NCBI RefSeq assembly: GCF_022605725.1
Contig: NC_065547.1
Span: forward strand, 25,027,167 to 25,091,166
DNA from: Anthonomus grandis grandis
Taxonomy: Eukaryota; Arthropoda; Insecta; Coleoptera; Curculionidae
DNA: 64,000 nt
Direction of reading: 5' to 3'
Of the stretch, positions 41,479 to 53,519 are shown one piece after another. The position numbers and the translations under genes were made by a program. Within the stretch, counting starts at the first letter, position 1; each line of letters starts with the position of its first letter. The notes under the pieces are model-generated. The model searched no databases. It was not told where the DNA came from and worked only from the letters and a program-made list of their open reading frames with translations.

Positions 41479-43330
41479 CAGTGTGGTGACTTTAACTGAA
41501 ATAAATTCACTTAAAACTAATCAAAATTTATCTCGCAAAATTCCTGAGACCCGTCGATTTCTGTTTATCTTTTTTCACATTTCAAGATAGTTTTTGTATT
41601 TTTTCACCTACAGGGGGGGTCCAAATTAACCCCAACTTTTTTTTTCAAATGGAAAGCTACTTTTTTCAAACTCTCATTGAAAAGAGCCCTTTTTCTTGAT
41701 TAAATTGCCCTATTTACTTTTGTGATTATCTAAAGGAGAAATACGAAAAAAAAAACCATTAAATTATTAAAAGTTGCGTTTAATGTATAAGATGCTCAAA
41801 ATGAGCACCACTTGTTGGCAAAGCCCAAGACGATAGTAAAATTCGTTTCTGACATTTTCTAGAGATATTTGTCGGATTTCTTGCCTAATACGTTCTTTGA
41901 GTTCGTCCAGGTTTCCTGGTTTGCTCATATAAATTTGACTTTTCAAATGACCCCACAGAAAAAAATCAAGTGGGGTGAGATCGGGAGAACGTGCCGGCTA
42001 CTCGATTGTACCCCTTCTACCAATCCATCTGTTTGGAAAATTGTCATTTAAATACTGGCGTACATTACGGGCGTAATGTGGGGGAGCACCATCTTGTTGC
42101 ATCCAGATTCTTTCCTCATACAAATCTGGATCGAACTGACTCGGATATAAGTCACGTAAGACTGGAACTAGTTCATGTTCAAGAAATTCTATAATATTAA
42201 ATAATAATAATAATATATAATTATAGATATCTTTCCCCAGTTAAAGTATCATTGAAGAATATGGGCCCTATAACTTGCCTGCCAATTATGCCAGCCCAAA
42301 CATTAGTTTTCTGGGGACATTGTGTATTAGTTTCCCTTACCCAGTGTGGGTTCTTGTCAGACCAGTAGCGACAGTTCTGCTTATTAACATGGCCATTTAG
42401 GGTGAATGTAGCCTCATCAGAAAAAAGGATCCCCTCCGAAGATATGCGATTTTCGTCAATGGCGTTCATCATTAATTTACAGAACTGAACTCTGCGATCT
42501 GGATCGTCTTCCAATAACTCTTGAACGGGTTGCATTTTATAAGGTCGTTTGTTTGCACTTTTTAAAATTTTTAGCACAGATTTATGATGAATAGAGTTTT
42601 CGCGAGCTACTCTTCTGGCTGCATTTATCGGATTTTCTTTCATCGCTAACAATACATTTAATTGGGTGTTTTCATCGATTTTAGAAGACCTTTGTCTTGA
42701 AACATCCCTCACATGCCCAACTTCTCGAATTTTGATTTTACTAACCGTACCTTGGTTAATAGGTGGCAAATCTGGATATTTCTGCCTAAATAAGTGGACA
42801 ACCTCTAGCTGTGTACGACTTCTGTCCCCATAACCAATCATCATTAAGATTTCAATCTTGTGGGATTCAGATAAATAATAAATAAGGTATTTTTTCAATA
42901 TAAGTTAACTTATTTAACAACTGGTTGAAATTCACTTTAACAGTGACACTACAACAATGTCAAGAAATGTCTCGATACCAATAAAATAAACAAACACGCC
43001 AAAAATTTACCAACACAAAATATTTCGAGACTTTTAATAATTTAATGGTTTTTATTTTTTTTTCGTATTTCTCCTTCAGATAATCACAAAAGTAAATAGG
43101 GCAATTTAATCAGGAAAAAGGGCTCTTTTCAATGAGAGTTTAAAAAAAGTGGCTTTCCATTTGAAAAAAAAAAGTTTGGGTTAATTTGGACCCCCCTGTA
43201 GGTGAAAAAATACAAAAACTATCTTGCAATATGAAAAAAAATAAACAAAAATCGACGGGCCTCAGGAATTTTGCGAGATAAAATTTGATTAGTTTTAACT
43301 GAATTTATTCCAGTTAAAGTCACCACACTG
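41479..43330 (-). mobile_element. mariner element 2 (DD41D) with ~290-bp TIRs
   Basis: Ends CAGTGTGGTGACTTTAAC and GTTAAAGTCACCACACTG are flanked by TA on both sides (41477-41478 and 43331-43332). The inverted similarity extends inward to about 41775 and 43040, far longer than the 20-40 bp usual in mariners. Total length 1852 bp. It carries one transposase pseudogene on the minus strand. Confidence 0.93.
41767..42898 (-). pseudogene. DD41D mariner transposase, broken
   Basis: Transposase of mariner element 2. From 42898: an N-terminal helix-turn-helix region (QLEVVHLFRQKYPDL, VRDVSRQRSSKIDENTQLNV), then ILFSDEATFTLNGHVNKQN (first catalytic D), NVWAGIIGRQVIGPIFF, IWMQQDGAPPHYARNVRQYL (second D), RWIGRRGTIE and SPDLTPLDFFLWG (third D, 41 residues from the second). 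Two lesions are visible: an AAT/ATT expansion with flanking AT bases at about 42196-42225 after LTGERYL, and a TAG replacing the usual Trp before PARSPDL. The C-terminus reaches a stop at 41767. Otherwise well preserved. Confidence 0.9.
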
Positions 43331-43332
43331 TA

Positions 43333-44311
43333 TATATATTTATAGATTAGTGAGTTAATCCTTCTATAATGACAGGTTTTAAGAAATGGCAAGTAATTTT
43401 CTATGGGTACTGATAACAGTCTCTATTGCTCACTGATAAGAGCAGTAAAGGCTAAAGTATTAGGAATTTAAATGTGATTTTACTATGTCATCTCCACATC
43501 ACAAAGTGTGCATTTTTAGTCTAGAAAGTTAAAATATAGTTAGTTTGCATGATTTCTGTATATATTAGTTCAGATATTGGAAATCATGATTATGCAATGA
43601 TTGACCAAGAACTTGAGATTGAGTCATTCATATTTCATACTAAACTTTGTGAAAAGGTACATGAGAGTTTAATATTAATAATAATAATCAGGTATTTAGA
43701 GACATATCTGCATATATGCTGCAACAATAGGACACATTAAGTATGTCATAACTAAATGATTTGGACTGAGGAACTAAGTTATACCAGGTTACTACTTAAA
43801 AAAGGGAACACTTAATAACTTTTTTACTTTTCAAGATAAACAAATGAAATTTAGTATATTGATAGAATAGTTATAAGAGCATCTTTTGACATATTCTATT
43901 GTTTTCCATTACTTCCGGTTTAACAGGAAGTGACACTAACTTTCTTATTTTAAATGGGACACTTGGTATATTATTTCGTATTTCGATAGAAAATAATATT
44001 CTGAAAACAATTATACTATATTTGCTACCTTTTATTTTATACTCATAGAAAAAAATCATGTTTTTAAATTTTAAAATAGGGTGCCATGAATGCGTTGAAC
44101 GTTTTAATTTTTAATCAAGTAATCAGGGAAAAATTATTCAATCAACGCTAATACTGTACCAAAGGTGCACCATCCAAAAGTAAGCAACGAGCGCAGTTGC
44201 CAAATACCTTTATCGCAAGAATATTTCTGGGCAAAATTGACAAATTGACGTTGCCGCTGTGTGTGGAAATTTGGTGATTTAAAGAATCCAAATTAAAAAT
44301 ATTAATTATTA
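43333..44311. other. intron spacer
   Basis: No gene. A small palindrome CTTCCGGTTTAACAGGAAG lies at 43912-43930. Confidence 0.5.
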
Positions 44312-45000
44312 TTAGTGTTTAGTGTAAATATAGTTCAAAATAGTTTTGATTATTAAACCAGTTTCACTCTTGATCACATGAATGTGATTGTTAAAATGAG
44401 GTGACCAAATACATGAATCATACTCTAGGTGAGAACCAACTAGTGCACAGTAAAGAAGCCTAATAGAAGCAACGTCCTGGAAATCTTTGGTGCACCTCTT
44501 AATGAAACCCAGCATTTGCATAGCCTTTGATACAGTTGTTGTGACATGAAGAGAAAAATTTAAATGCAAGTTTAAAGTTATACCAAAGTCTTTTACACTA
44601 GATAATATTCCCAGAAGAGTGCTATTAATATACATGATTAAGCTGATGAAAGTACACAATTTTACACTTGTGAAACATTTACTGGTATTTAAGACCATAT
44701 TATTAGTGGTGCACCAGGGAACACCGTACTTGCTCAATTTGCTTAACAAAATTGCATGATTGACTTAAAAAGCTTTATTGAAGTCCGCATACATTGCATG
44801 TACGTCACAACCCTCCTCAAAAGACTGAATAATGAAATCAGTAAAAGTGAGACATTCGCTCAGTAGGCACCAAGTTTTATTCATTTTAACACCAAGATGA
44901 TGCACCATAAAACCATGAAACAAAGCTTGATTTCCAAAAATAGAGAAAACACCTGTTTTTTTGGGTTGAATTGAATAATATAAACAAAGGTCTTAATGTA
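44312..45000 (-). pseudogene. LINE reverse transcriptase fragment
   Basis: Near 44790 the minus strand encodes MYADFNKAF, then a stop, then NHAILLSKLSKYGVPWC. The catalytic YADD block is deleted: sequence jumps to NNMVLNTSKCFTSVKLC, followed by the C-terminal part SVKDFGITLNLHLNFSLHV, ASIRLLYCALVGSHLEYDSC and IWSPH. The piece is a deletion-bearing copy of a Jockey/CR1-group LINE. Everything beyond 45000 is unrecognised. Confidence 0.75.
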
Positions 45001-46869
45001 ACAAAGCTGTAATGCTTTAAGAAGATTGGAGACATCCAAAGTACTCACCTCAAGCAGTACTCAGCAGAATAAATTTCGGAGATTATTATGCCAAACTGAG
45101 AAACACACAAAATATTTGTAATTTGATTTATAGATACTGAATCGTTACAGTTATGTGGTGCATTGCTATACATTTCAGAAAAAAAATATTTACAGATTGA
45201 CTATCTCGATACCAGAGGAGCATTTAAAGTTTTCGTAAAATATCTCTTGAAGAACTGCACTGTTGCCTTTTTCAAGAGATTCCCAAGAGATATATTCATC
45301 ATAGTGATGCTTTTGCTTTAATTGTATATCTTGACGGTATTACTGAAAAAGCGATAAGCGGCATAGAATTGTGAGTTCAAAAATCTCTTGTTATCTCAAG
45401 TGCCCTCCTCTTTGCAATTACTAACTCTTAACTCTGATGAAAATCAATATGGAAATCTTTTAGCGGAATATTTATTCAAGGAACAAAGCAGTTCTTGTAA
45501 CCAAATCTTGTTAAATAAATAAGGAACTATTTTGATTTTGACTAATCAATCACATTTCTACAAAAATGTACTAAAAATTATATTATTCGAGCTACTATTT
45601 ATTGAGTTTTCAATATTGATAATGTATTGATTATGGCATTCTATGGTTAGTACTGTAACTGTTATCTGAAACAATCATACTTGCTTCTGGTAACTACTTT
45701 CTTCCCTGTCAAGGAAGTAAGTAGTTCCTGTTCAAGTTCTTTAAGATCAAAAGAGATTTGATCTACAGAATAAAAAAGATCTACTGTCACATTATTATGG
45801 ATTATCAAAAATTGATAGCTAGCTAAAGAATATAAAATGATCATTAAGTTAAAAATCATCATTTTTAAAGAACAATTTGATATATTAGCTGGTTGCATAA
45901 AGTTTCCAGAGATATGGTAACAAGATATATTGCTAACTTAAACATATTATTCAAGGATATTGCCCTTGCTCTACAATTTCAGCAGAAGAAAGATAATATG
46001 TATTGGTAAATCTAGCAAATGGCAATTCTGGGACATAATTAATTAAAGTCATAATGGCTTTAGTAACTCCATGACGAGAGGTGTGTAAATAAATCTACAG
46101 CCACTTACTTGCTATGTACTGCTATGAAGAGTCAAATTACTTTTAATATTATTATAATGTGTCTAAATTGACCTGGAAATTTCATTAATGTTGTTTTCAA
46201 ATTTATCTACACTACTTTATCATATAGAAAAAATTGTGCTAGTCTACTTTTCATTTATTATTTGGTAAATAGTAAAATTTTCAAATGAAAATTTATTAAT
46301 ATACATTATGACAAATTACAATTTGTACATTTTACAACCCGTTCATATTCTATTTCAGGATTGGTCTCATTGGATTTTAAAAATCTGTGGGCAGTGGTAT
46401 TGATTGTGACTACAAAATTAAATATTTATTTCCACAAGCCTTATTACTCAAGATGGTGTTTAATTCTTTATCCAATTCCATCAAAGTCAATATTACATCA
46501 CTTCCTGCAGATGTTTTAACTATTTATGAAAGTTTAGCAGAGAGCATAATAATAGTCTGTCATTTTAGTTATTTATTTCTACTGCAAGTTCACACTGTAT
46601 TTGGTAAATAATTAAACTCTATTGCAACTATCAGACAACTATCAACTATGGTTATCAGATTAATAAAATATGTATTTCAAATAAGTGTTGGGCAGGTCTT
46701 AAAAAACCAAATTTTATAATGAAGAGTATCCTATCCTACAAAACATAATATATGCAAACACATTCTTTTTTAATTCAATTTATAGGCAATTGAGGTCACA
46801 AAATCACATACATTGCTCCAAATAGTTCCTTCAACACATTTGCCTTTTTAAAGATCACTTATATTTTAA
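45001..46869. other. intron spacer without recognised features
   Basis: AT-rich, with many short frames and no recognisable protein or repeat boundary. Confidence 0.5.
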
Positions 46870-47770
46870 GTGAGAAAGCAGGAAAGCAATAAAGAATATT
46901 AAAATTGATAAATATTCCCAAGAGATTGCTTACATTATTAAAGTTTGTATTGATAGTTTTATTATACCGTTTATGTGTTTTAAAATATGTGTATCTTTGG
47001 AGAAAGAAAGTTGTGCCTATATAATAGGAAATAAATATTGATTTAGTAACTATAATAGATGATCAGCTGCTTGTTAAAAAATTTGTATAATATAATTGTT
47101 ACAATCCCAATATCAGATGAACACAATTTCCTATTCCAATACCTATCAATTTAATTAATTTTATATAATATTTACATAAATCAATGATATGTTATGTAGG
47201 CATGTTTTTTATTATTATACATACTTTATTTACAAAATATTCTTACAATCGTAAATTAGCCGCAATACTAAATTAATTAATATTCCTCAGATTCTAGTTG
47301 TTACAAACACTATTTGTGTAATATATGAATATGAATAAACATTTCATTTCATATAAGGACTGACATAACTTATGCAGATTTGAAGAAGACCTTCGACAAT
47401 GTCGATTTTTTTGGTAGTTAAATATATTTCGATGCATAATAACTTGTTTTTTTTTAGAGAGTATCTTTTGTGAGGTTGTGGCAATTCCTAGGCAAAATAA
47501 CGCTAGTTTTCGAACTCACCTTTGCTAATATCAACCAACTTTTTTAACAATATAAGATGAACATAGTGCAGGAATATTATGAGATGATTTAAAGTTAGTT
47601 GTGTGTTGATGTATAAAACAGCAATCATTAAATTATTGTATTTGTTTATCATATATAAGATAGTGTAGTTATAGATCCTTGAATCAAAGGAATCGGTGAG
47701 ATTACCATCATTTTAATGTAAACATTAATGCCCATATCAACAACTAACTATAGAAAATATTCATTTAAGA
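46870..47770. repeat. tandem AT-rich block, copy A
   Basis: Similar throughout to 48050-48810 (period about 1.18 kb). Shared blocks include TTTGGAGAAAGAAAGT, AATATAATTGTT, CCTAATATCAGAT-like sequence, TTGTGTAATATATGAATAT and AATAAACATTT, then a trace of reverse transcriptase (TYADLKKTFDNVD, 47370-47405). The block therefore includes a LINE 3' end followed by an RT scrap. Confidence 0.75.
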
Positions 47771-48049
47771 TGCAATATGTATAAATAGTATCACATATGT
47801 TACCAAAAATGTATATTACCTGCATTATCCTAAAAAGCTGATTTATAATTAAATGATAGCAATATTGTTAAATGGTTTGTGGATACTGGGCTTTATTTAA
47901 TTATTAATATATATATATATGTTATTTTTGTATACAAAATAATATTTTGACTACTATATATTAATCACATGGTATTACAAATAAAGGATTTGGGAGGAAC
48001 ATGATGTTAAAATAAAATTTAATACTCATGTGAAGGATATTGCAAATAG
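47771..48049. other. link between tandem blocks
   Basis: Contains an (AT)n run at 47909-47921 and, near 48010, DVKIKFNTHVKDIANRGYRL, a LINE C-terminal scrap. Confidence 0.5.
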
Positions 48050-48810
48050 AGGATATAGGCTATAGGGTGTATGATATATAAATATTTTCAAGAGACCACT
48101 TATATTATTAAAGTTTGCGTTAATAGTTGTAGAATACCATTTATGTATTTTAAAATACGTGTACATCTTTGGAGAAAGAAAGTACCGGCAATATAACAAT
48201 GAAAATAAAAAATTTCATTAGTAACTACAATAGATTACTACTGCATTCTTAAAAAAAATATGTAAATTATTCATTAGAGAATATAATTGTTGCTAGCCTA
48301 ATATCAGATCATCAACACAATTTCTTATTCTAATACATAACTAATAACTTTAATTAATTTTACGTAATACTTACATAAAACATTTAAAGTGTATATTTTT
48401 TGTTATTAAATACATTATTTACATAATGTTATTACATATAACCATAAACTGGCTACAATTACTTAATATTATTTAGATTCTAGCTGGTAGAACAATTTGT
48501 GTAATATATGAATATAAATAAACATTTGATTTGATAGAAGGACATCAAGTTAACATAATTTATGCGGATTTGAAGAAGGCCTTTGACAAGGTAGTCTTTT
48601 TTTGGTACTTAAATATTTTTCAATGGACAATAACTTGTTTTTCTTAGAGAGTATTAAACAACAAAATTATTGGGCCTATATATCATACAGAAGATAGTGT
48701 AGTAAAAAGCAAATTCCTTGAAATAAAGGAATTGGAGAGTTTACTATTATTTTAAAGTAAACATAAATTGTCATATCAATAACTAACTAGAAAAGTAGTC
48801 AGACAGGTCT
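48050..48810. repeat. tandem AT-rich block, copy B
   Basis: Counterpart of 46870-47770. The RT scrap here reads IYADLKKAFDKV (48555-48592), closer to the reverse transcriptase consensus than in copy A. Copies have many substitutions and indels, so the duplication is old. Confidence 0.75.
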
Positions 48811-50230
48811 TAACTTATTTTTGTAGCCCTGAAGAAGGCTTAATATAAGGCGAAACGTCAGCATATAGAAAAATTTTAATGACTGTGATAAATCGGTTTA
48901 TAGTGGGTATAAACTGTAACAAACGAAGGAAATTAATTAAAAGGTTAACTTCTGATTTGAATTAAACTGTTTTCTGTAATATATAATAAATATTTAAACG
49001 GATTTGAGATGGTTGCAAACCTCTACAAACGAAAGTTTTTTTATTAAAAATAATTGAGTAAGATGTTATAAATGGCCATAACTGTCAAAGGATATGGATG
49101 CTGCGTTCTAGAATTTGTTGCTGAATATCGATCGGGCGCTAGCTTTGCAGATATGAAAACATATCTAGAAAAAGGGCTTCAATTCCTCATTCAATAGAAA
49201 ATTACATAGTCCGACAATCTACCTATGATCTGTTAAGTAATTAAAACTGTAACTCTATAAAAACCACAACTGAGCAGTTCATTTGAATTGTTATTTAAAC
49301 GACCGTCTACATAAAAATATATCTGAGAATGATGCCTATATGGTTTTACTAAGGGTTTATCTACCACCAAAATGACTAGCACTGAGCCGGTAGCATTTAA
49401 AATATGCTTAATCTAAAATAGATTGCCTAAATAGCAAAAACCAGACACGGACTGTATTGATTAGACCTCATTGGGTCAGGCAGATGGTAGGGCAACAATG
49501 ATATGGTAGTATTTCCTGAGCCAATGTAAACAAACAGAGCCTCAATACTTTCATCTGATTCCAAATTTCTATAGTTACCCCTAGAGCAGTCACTAGTAGC
49601 AAGCAGCTGATCGATCTTTTCTACAGACATTGTAGTCATATAAATGTGTATATGACTATAATAATGTGTAGATATGTATTATATAATATATTTTTAATAC
49701 TATAGTATGTTTTTTTACATTTCATTTAATTCTAATTAAAACAATAACAATTTGTACTAAAACTAATAAATCAATTTTTTGTTTTCACAGTTTCAATAAT
49801 CCTTTTTGTGAGATTTATTTATTTTATGTTGAGTGTTAAAGTTTTTTTTTAAAAAGGAAAAAATAATATTTATTTTAAAGACAAAACTCTTTTTTATTTT
49901 CGTAGAAACCGTCTTGTAGTAACCAAGAGTGACTTGGGCATATCAATAACAGGAAATAAATAAATGCGGATTTAATGGAATTTTGCCTCAAGAAAAATAA
50001 TTTCCAAGGAAAAACTATAAGATTATATGGTCTTCCATTCCAAAAGAGTGTTCATATGAAAGCATTAAATCAGTTACGAAAGGCGGACCCAATATTCTCC
50101 AGGGCGGAGCATACCCTGTCTCCACTGCTGTACCTCACTCTTGGGACGTCTTTTGCCTATAATACTTCTCCATAATTAAATTTTAAGAAAACGCTAACAT
50201 GGCTAAACTGACCTGTATCTCATCGTTCTC
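48811..50230. other. intron spacer without recognised genes
   Basis: GCCCTGAAGAAGGCTTAA with GGCGAAACGTC (48827-48858) is the type of short motif often seen in untranslated transposon DNA. A minus-strand frame at 49427-49639 and a plus-strand frame at 49975-50175 are not recognised. Confidence 0.4.
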
Positions 50231-50354
50231 CAAATATATTATACAGAGTGGCAAAAAAGCCTCATATAATGCCTGTAACTTTTTAATTACCTGCTGTATG
50301 AAAAAGTGACCTTATTAATTTGTTCAGTAAATTATTGACCTCATTTCTACCTGC

Positions 50355-51001
50355 ATGAATTTGTTACATCATTTCTGCTTTGGTTGCGACAGAGATGTGG
50401 ATGCGGATTCGGCCTTTATAGCACAAAAAAGAGCAGTACGTACCATGCTCAATTTGCGAAAACGCCATTCATGCAGAGGCATTTTTAGGGGCTTGGGACT
50501 TCTTAGTTTAGTGGGTCTATATGTATATGAGGGCTTATTATTTCTCTTCAAAAGCAGAGAAAAATTTTAGAAATTTGAATCTCAGCACAACTTTTCAACA
50601 AGGGATACAAGGCTGAATGGACCAATGCATAGACTAACAGCCACGGAAAGATGACCTACTTGCTCTTGTGTAAAATTTTTCAATAAAATGATAATTTTAA
50701 TAGAATTGGAACCATATACAATTCAAGATTTTTTAAACTGTGTGTTGTAGCAATTCTGTGTCAAGTGAATTTTATTTTTTTAATCATTGTTTTTAATGCA
50801 ATATTTTATTCCTATTTTAATGTAGTTTAATTTTAGGTAGTACGGTAGTTGAGTAAATTTATTCTATGCTTAACAGGCTTTTTTATTGTAAACAGTGATG
50901 TACTTATTTTGTTTGACGCTTATTGTTCAATTGTAACTACATGTATGTATGTGTTTGCTTACAATGTTTTAAAATAAAGGATGTTTTGAATTTGAATTTG
51001 A
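50355..51001 (+). pseudogene. LINE 3' end fragment with TTTGAA tail
   Basis: The frame DVDADSAFIAQKRAVRTMLN and RGLGLLSLVGLYVYEGLLF corresponds to the C-terminal end of the LINE RT polyprotein (compare VFVLQKRAVRSLFK at 52410). A 3' UTR of about 370 bases ends with repeated TTTGAA at 50984-51001, a typical tail. The mariner-like ends at 50236 (CAGAGTGGC) and 51035 (CACCCTG) may belong to an older element that received this LINE. Confidence 0.65.
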
Positions 51002-51064
51002 GATCAACTTTGTTTTTTTAAATAGAACACCCTGTATATGATATGACTCTATTATTCCAAACGT

Positions 51065-53040
51065 TTGAAATATTCCTCCAATGAGCAACGCGAAGCGTGG
51101 TCAATTGTTAATGAGGTTGTGTCCAAAAGTAATGGCTCTCAAGAAGTGCAGATTGATTCTGACATATTGAATAAGTACTTTTGTTCGGTTGCTGATATCC
51201 TCACAAAGGGTCTCTCTTCCACTTATGACCCTCTTAAATTTTTACCTACCACTAGTGGAAACTGATTTTACCTCAGCCCCACTACTCCCAGGGAGATTTT
51301 TTGCACTATAGGATCGATGAAAAAGAAAAGGGCATCTAGTGACGATGGTATTTCAGTGATTTTATTGGAAAAACTTCCTTTGAGTGCTATTCAGGCTCTT
51401 TCTGATGCTATTAATATTTCATTTCAGTCGGGCACATTTCCTCTTTGCCTAAAATTAGCAAAAATTTCGCCTTTTTATAAGGGTGGTGATCGTTCTACTC
51501 CATCCTAAACTATAGGCCGATTTCAATTTTGTCTACTTTATCTAAGTTAATTGAGAGACTTATGAAGGATCGTCTTTTAAGGTTTCTTCTGGGGGAAGGG
51601 GTTCTTCGAGATGAACAATTTGGTTTTCTATCAGGGAAAAGCACCTCTGACGCTATGTTTGATTTCTTGTCCAAACTTCTCCAGGGTGTTAATGGAAGAG
51701 AGGCGACTGCGGCGGTGTTCTGTGACTTGTCCAAAGCTTTTGATTGTGTGAGTCATATGATACTGCTTCAGAAGCTTTCTGCTTATGGAGTTAGGGGTGT
51801 TGCACTGAAGTGGTTTGAGTGCTATTTGTCTGGTCGCGAGCAGTCTGTGTACCTTAATGGTGACTTTTCTGGTAGGGAGTCTGTGGATTGTGGTGTTACA
51901 CAGGGGTCAGTTCTTGGTCCCCTTCTATTTCTTGTATACATTAATGATCTTATTACTCTTAGCATATGTGGACATTTTACATTGTTTGCTGACGACACAA
52001 CGGTTTTATGGTCGAATAAAGATCCCAAGCAGCTTGTCAGAGATGTTGCAGCTGATCTCCTGAAATTAAAGCAATGGTGTGATTCCAATCAACTTTGCTT
52101 AAATATGTCAAAGTCCCATATTATTGGTTTCAATTTTCAAGCTGAGAGTCTTGATTTTGGTGAGAACGCATTGGACATGGTAGACAATTCTGCATTTCTT
52201 GGTTTAGTCATTGATAAAGGTTTAAAGTTTTCTGACCATATAATAAAGTTAAATAAAAAACTTGTTTCTGGCTGCTTCTCTGTTAGGGCAACCGTTCATG
52301 AACTGGGGAGAGATGTTGCTCGTGATGTGTACTTTGCTTTGTTCGAGTCGCATTTAAGGTATGCTCTTCCATTTTGGGATGCATGTTCAAATTATCTGTT
52401 TCAGTCTGTTTTTGTGCTGCAAAAGAGGGCTGTCAGAAGTTTATTTAAGGCCCATTCTAGAATGCATTGTGGTAATCTTTTCAAAGAGAGCCGTATTTTG
52501 ACCCTACCATCATTATTTATTTTGGAAACTGCATGTTTAATATTCAAAAATAAGAACAGTTTTCCAATCCGACATCACAGTTATCCTACCAGACAGATTA
52601 ATAATATTCCCCTTCCTATTCCTCATTTTACATCTATCAAAGCTTCATTTATATATCGCGGTTTAATAATTTATAATAACATTAGCGTGGAATTAAGAAG
52701 TGTTCAGTCTTTGCGCCAGTTTCGTTGTAAACTGAAGTCATATTTGCTTCTAAAAGCCTTTTATTCGATTGAAGACTTTTTTAAGGCTGAGGATGTTGTG
52801 TAGTAGATGCTAAGCTTTTAATCTGTTAATTTTAATTTTGAACATACCTTTATGTGTCCCTTTATCTCTGCTACCTTTGTCTACATGCATATATTTTGTT
52901 TTATAAAGATTTTGTTTGTAACATTTTTCTCTTGCATTTTTTTTTTAGGCATTTTATATGTTGTATAAATTTTTTATATTTGTTTTGTAAAATCTGATTT
53001 GATTGTATTTATTTTCTGAAGCTTTGTCAATAAAATTCGT
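51065..53040 (+). pseudogene. 5'-truncated LINE with near-intact reverse transcriptase
   Basis: Pre-RT sequence (51065-51264, SIVNEVVSKSNGSQE) and RT start (51317-51508, ASSDDGISVILLEKLP; LAKISPFYKGGDRS) lie in broken frames. From 51529 to 52803 a 424-residue frame is uninterrupted: STLSKLIERLMKDRL, AAVFCDLSKAFDCVSHMILL, VTQGSVLGPLLFLVYINDL, the catalytic FADDTTVLW, NQLCLNMSKSHIIGF, and the C-terminal ALFESHLRYALPFWD and VLQKRAVRSLFKAHSRMHCG. The 3' UTR reaches about 53040 with AATAAA. The frameshift near 51500 lies in NYRPIS. The endonuclease domain is missing, as is usual for 5'-truncated insertions. Confidence 0.85.
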
Positions 53041-53214
53041 GTACATGTACCAAATTTTCGACAATAAAGTACTTGAAAAAAAAATGATGGTATCCTGCTG
53101 CAAAAATTATTCTTATATGGAACAAGAGGAAGTTGATACCATACCTTACATTTTTAAAAGGTACCAATTTGTTAAATTTTTTAAAAATATAACCTGCTGT
53201 TAACAAATCTGATG

Positions 53215-53470
53215 TCTTCGAGTTTAAAATAGGTATATCTTTGGGACCATTATTGTTCCTCCCCCATTGGAATGATTTGTCTGATTAATTGAATTCTGTG
53301 AGTACAGTTCAAAATGTGGATGATATTTATACATCCCATGGGGACTCTGGGATCTCCCTGGGAATGCTGATGGAAGGATTACAGGTGGCAAAACAGTTTT
53401 TAAACAACAAGAAGCGGCAATTAGCGAACTTGCAAAGCGTATAGAATTCACTTTAAAAAACTCCATATTT
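53215..53470 (+). pseudogene. small LINE RT fragment
   Basis: ISLGPLLFLPHWNDLSD resembles the G-x-x-L-G-P-L-L-F-L-x-Y-x-N-D-L motif, followed by STVQNVDDIYTSHGDSGISL, a mutated YADD region, and LQVAKQFLNNKKRQL. The family differs from the LINE just upstream. Confidence 0.6.
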
Positions 53471-53519
53471 GACTCCATTTTTCATTTTTGAATGTTTATA
53501 TATATATCTATTATATATA

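Noticed and set aside
49427..49639. Minus-strand frame of 70 residues (MTTMSVEKIDQLLATSD) that vaguely resembles an acidic transposase N-terminus
   Set aside because: No continuation into a recognisable transposase domain on either side; similarity too weak.
49975..50175. Plus-strand 66-residue frame
   Set aside because: No family recognised and no exon signals; likely chance.
50236..51040. Possible mariner with ends CAGAGTGGC and CACCCTG enclosing a LINE tail
   Set aside because: Only a few matching bases at each end and no inverted arms or transposase between them.
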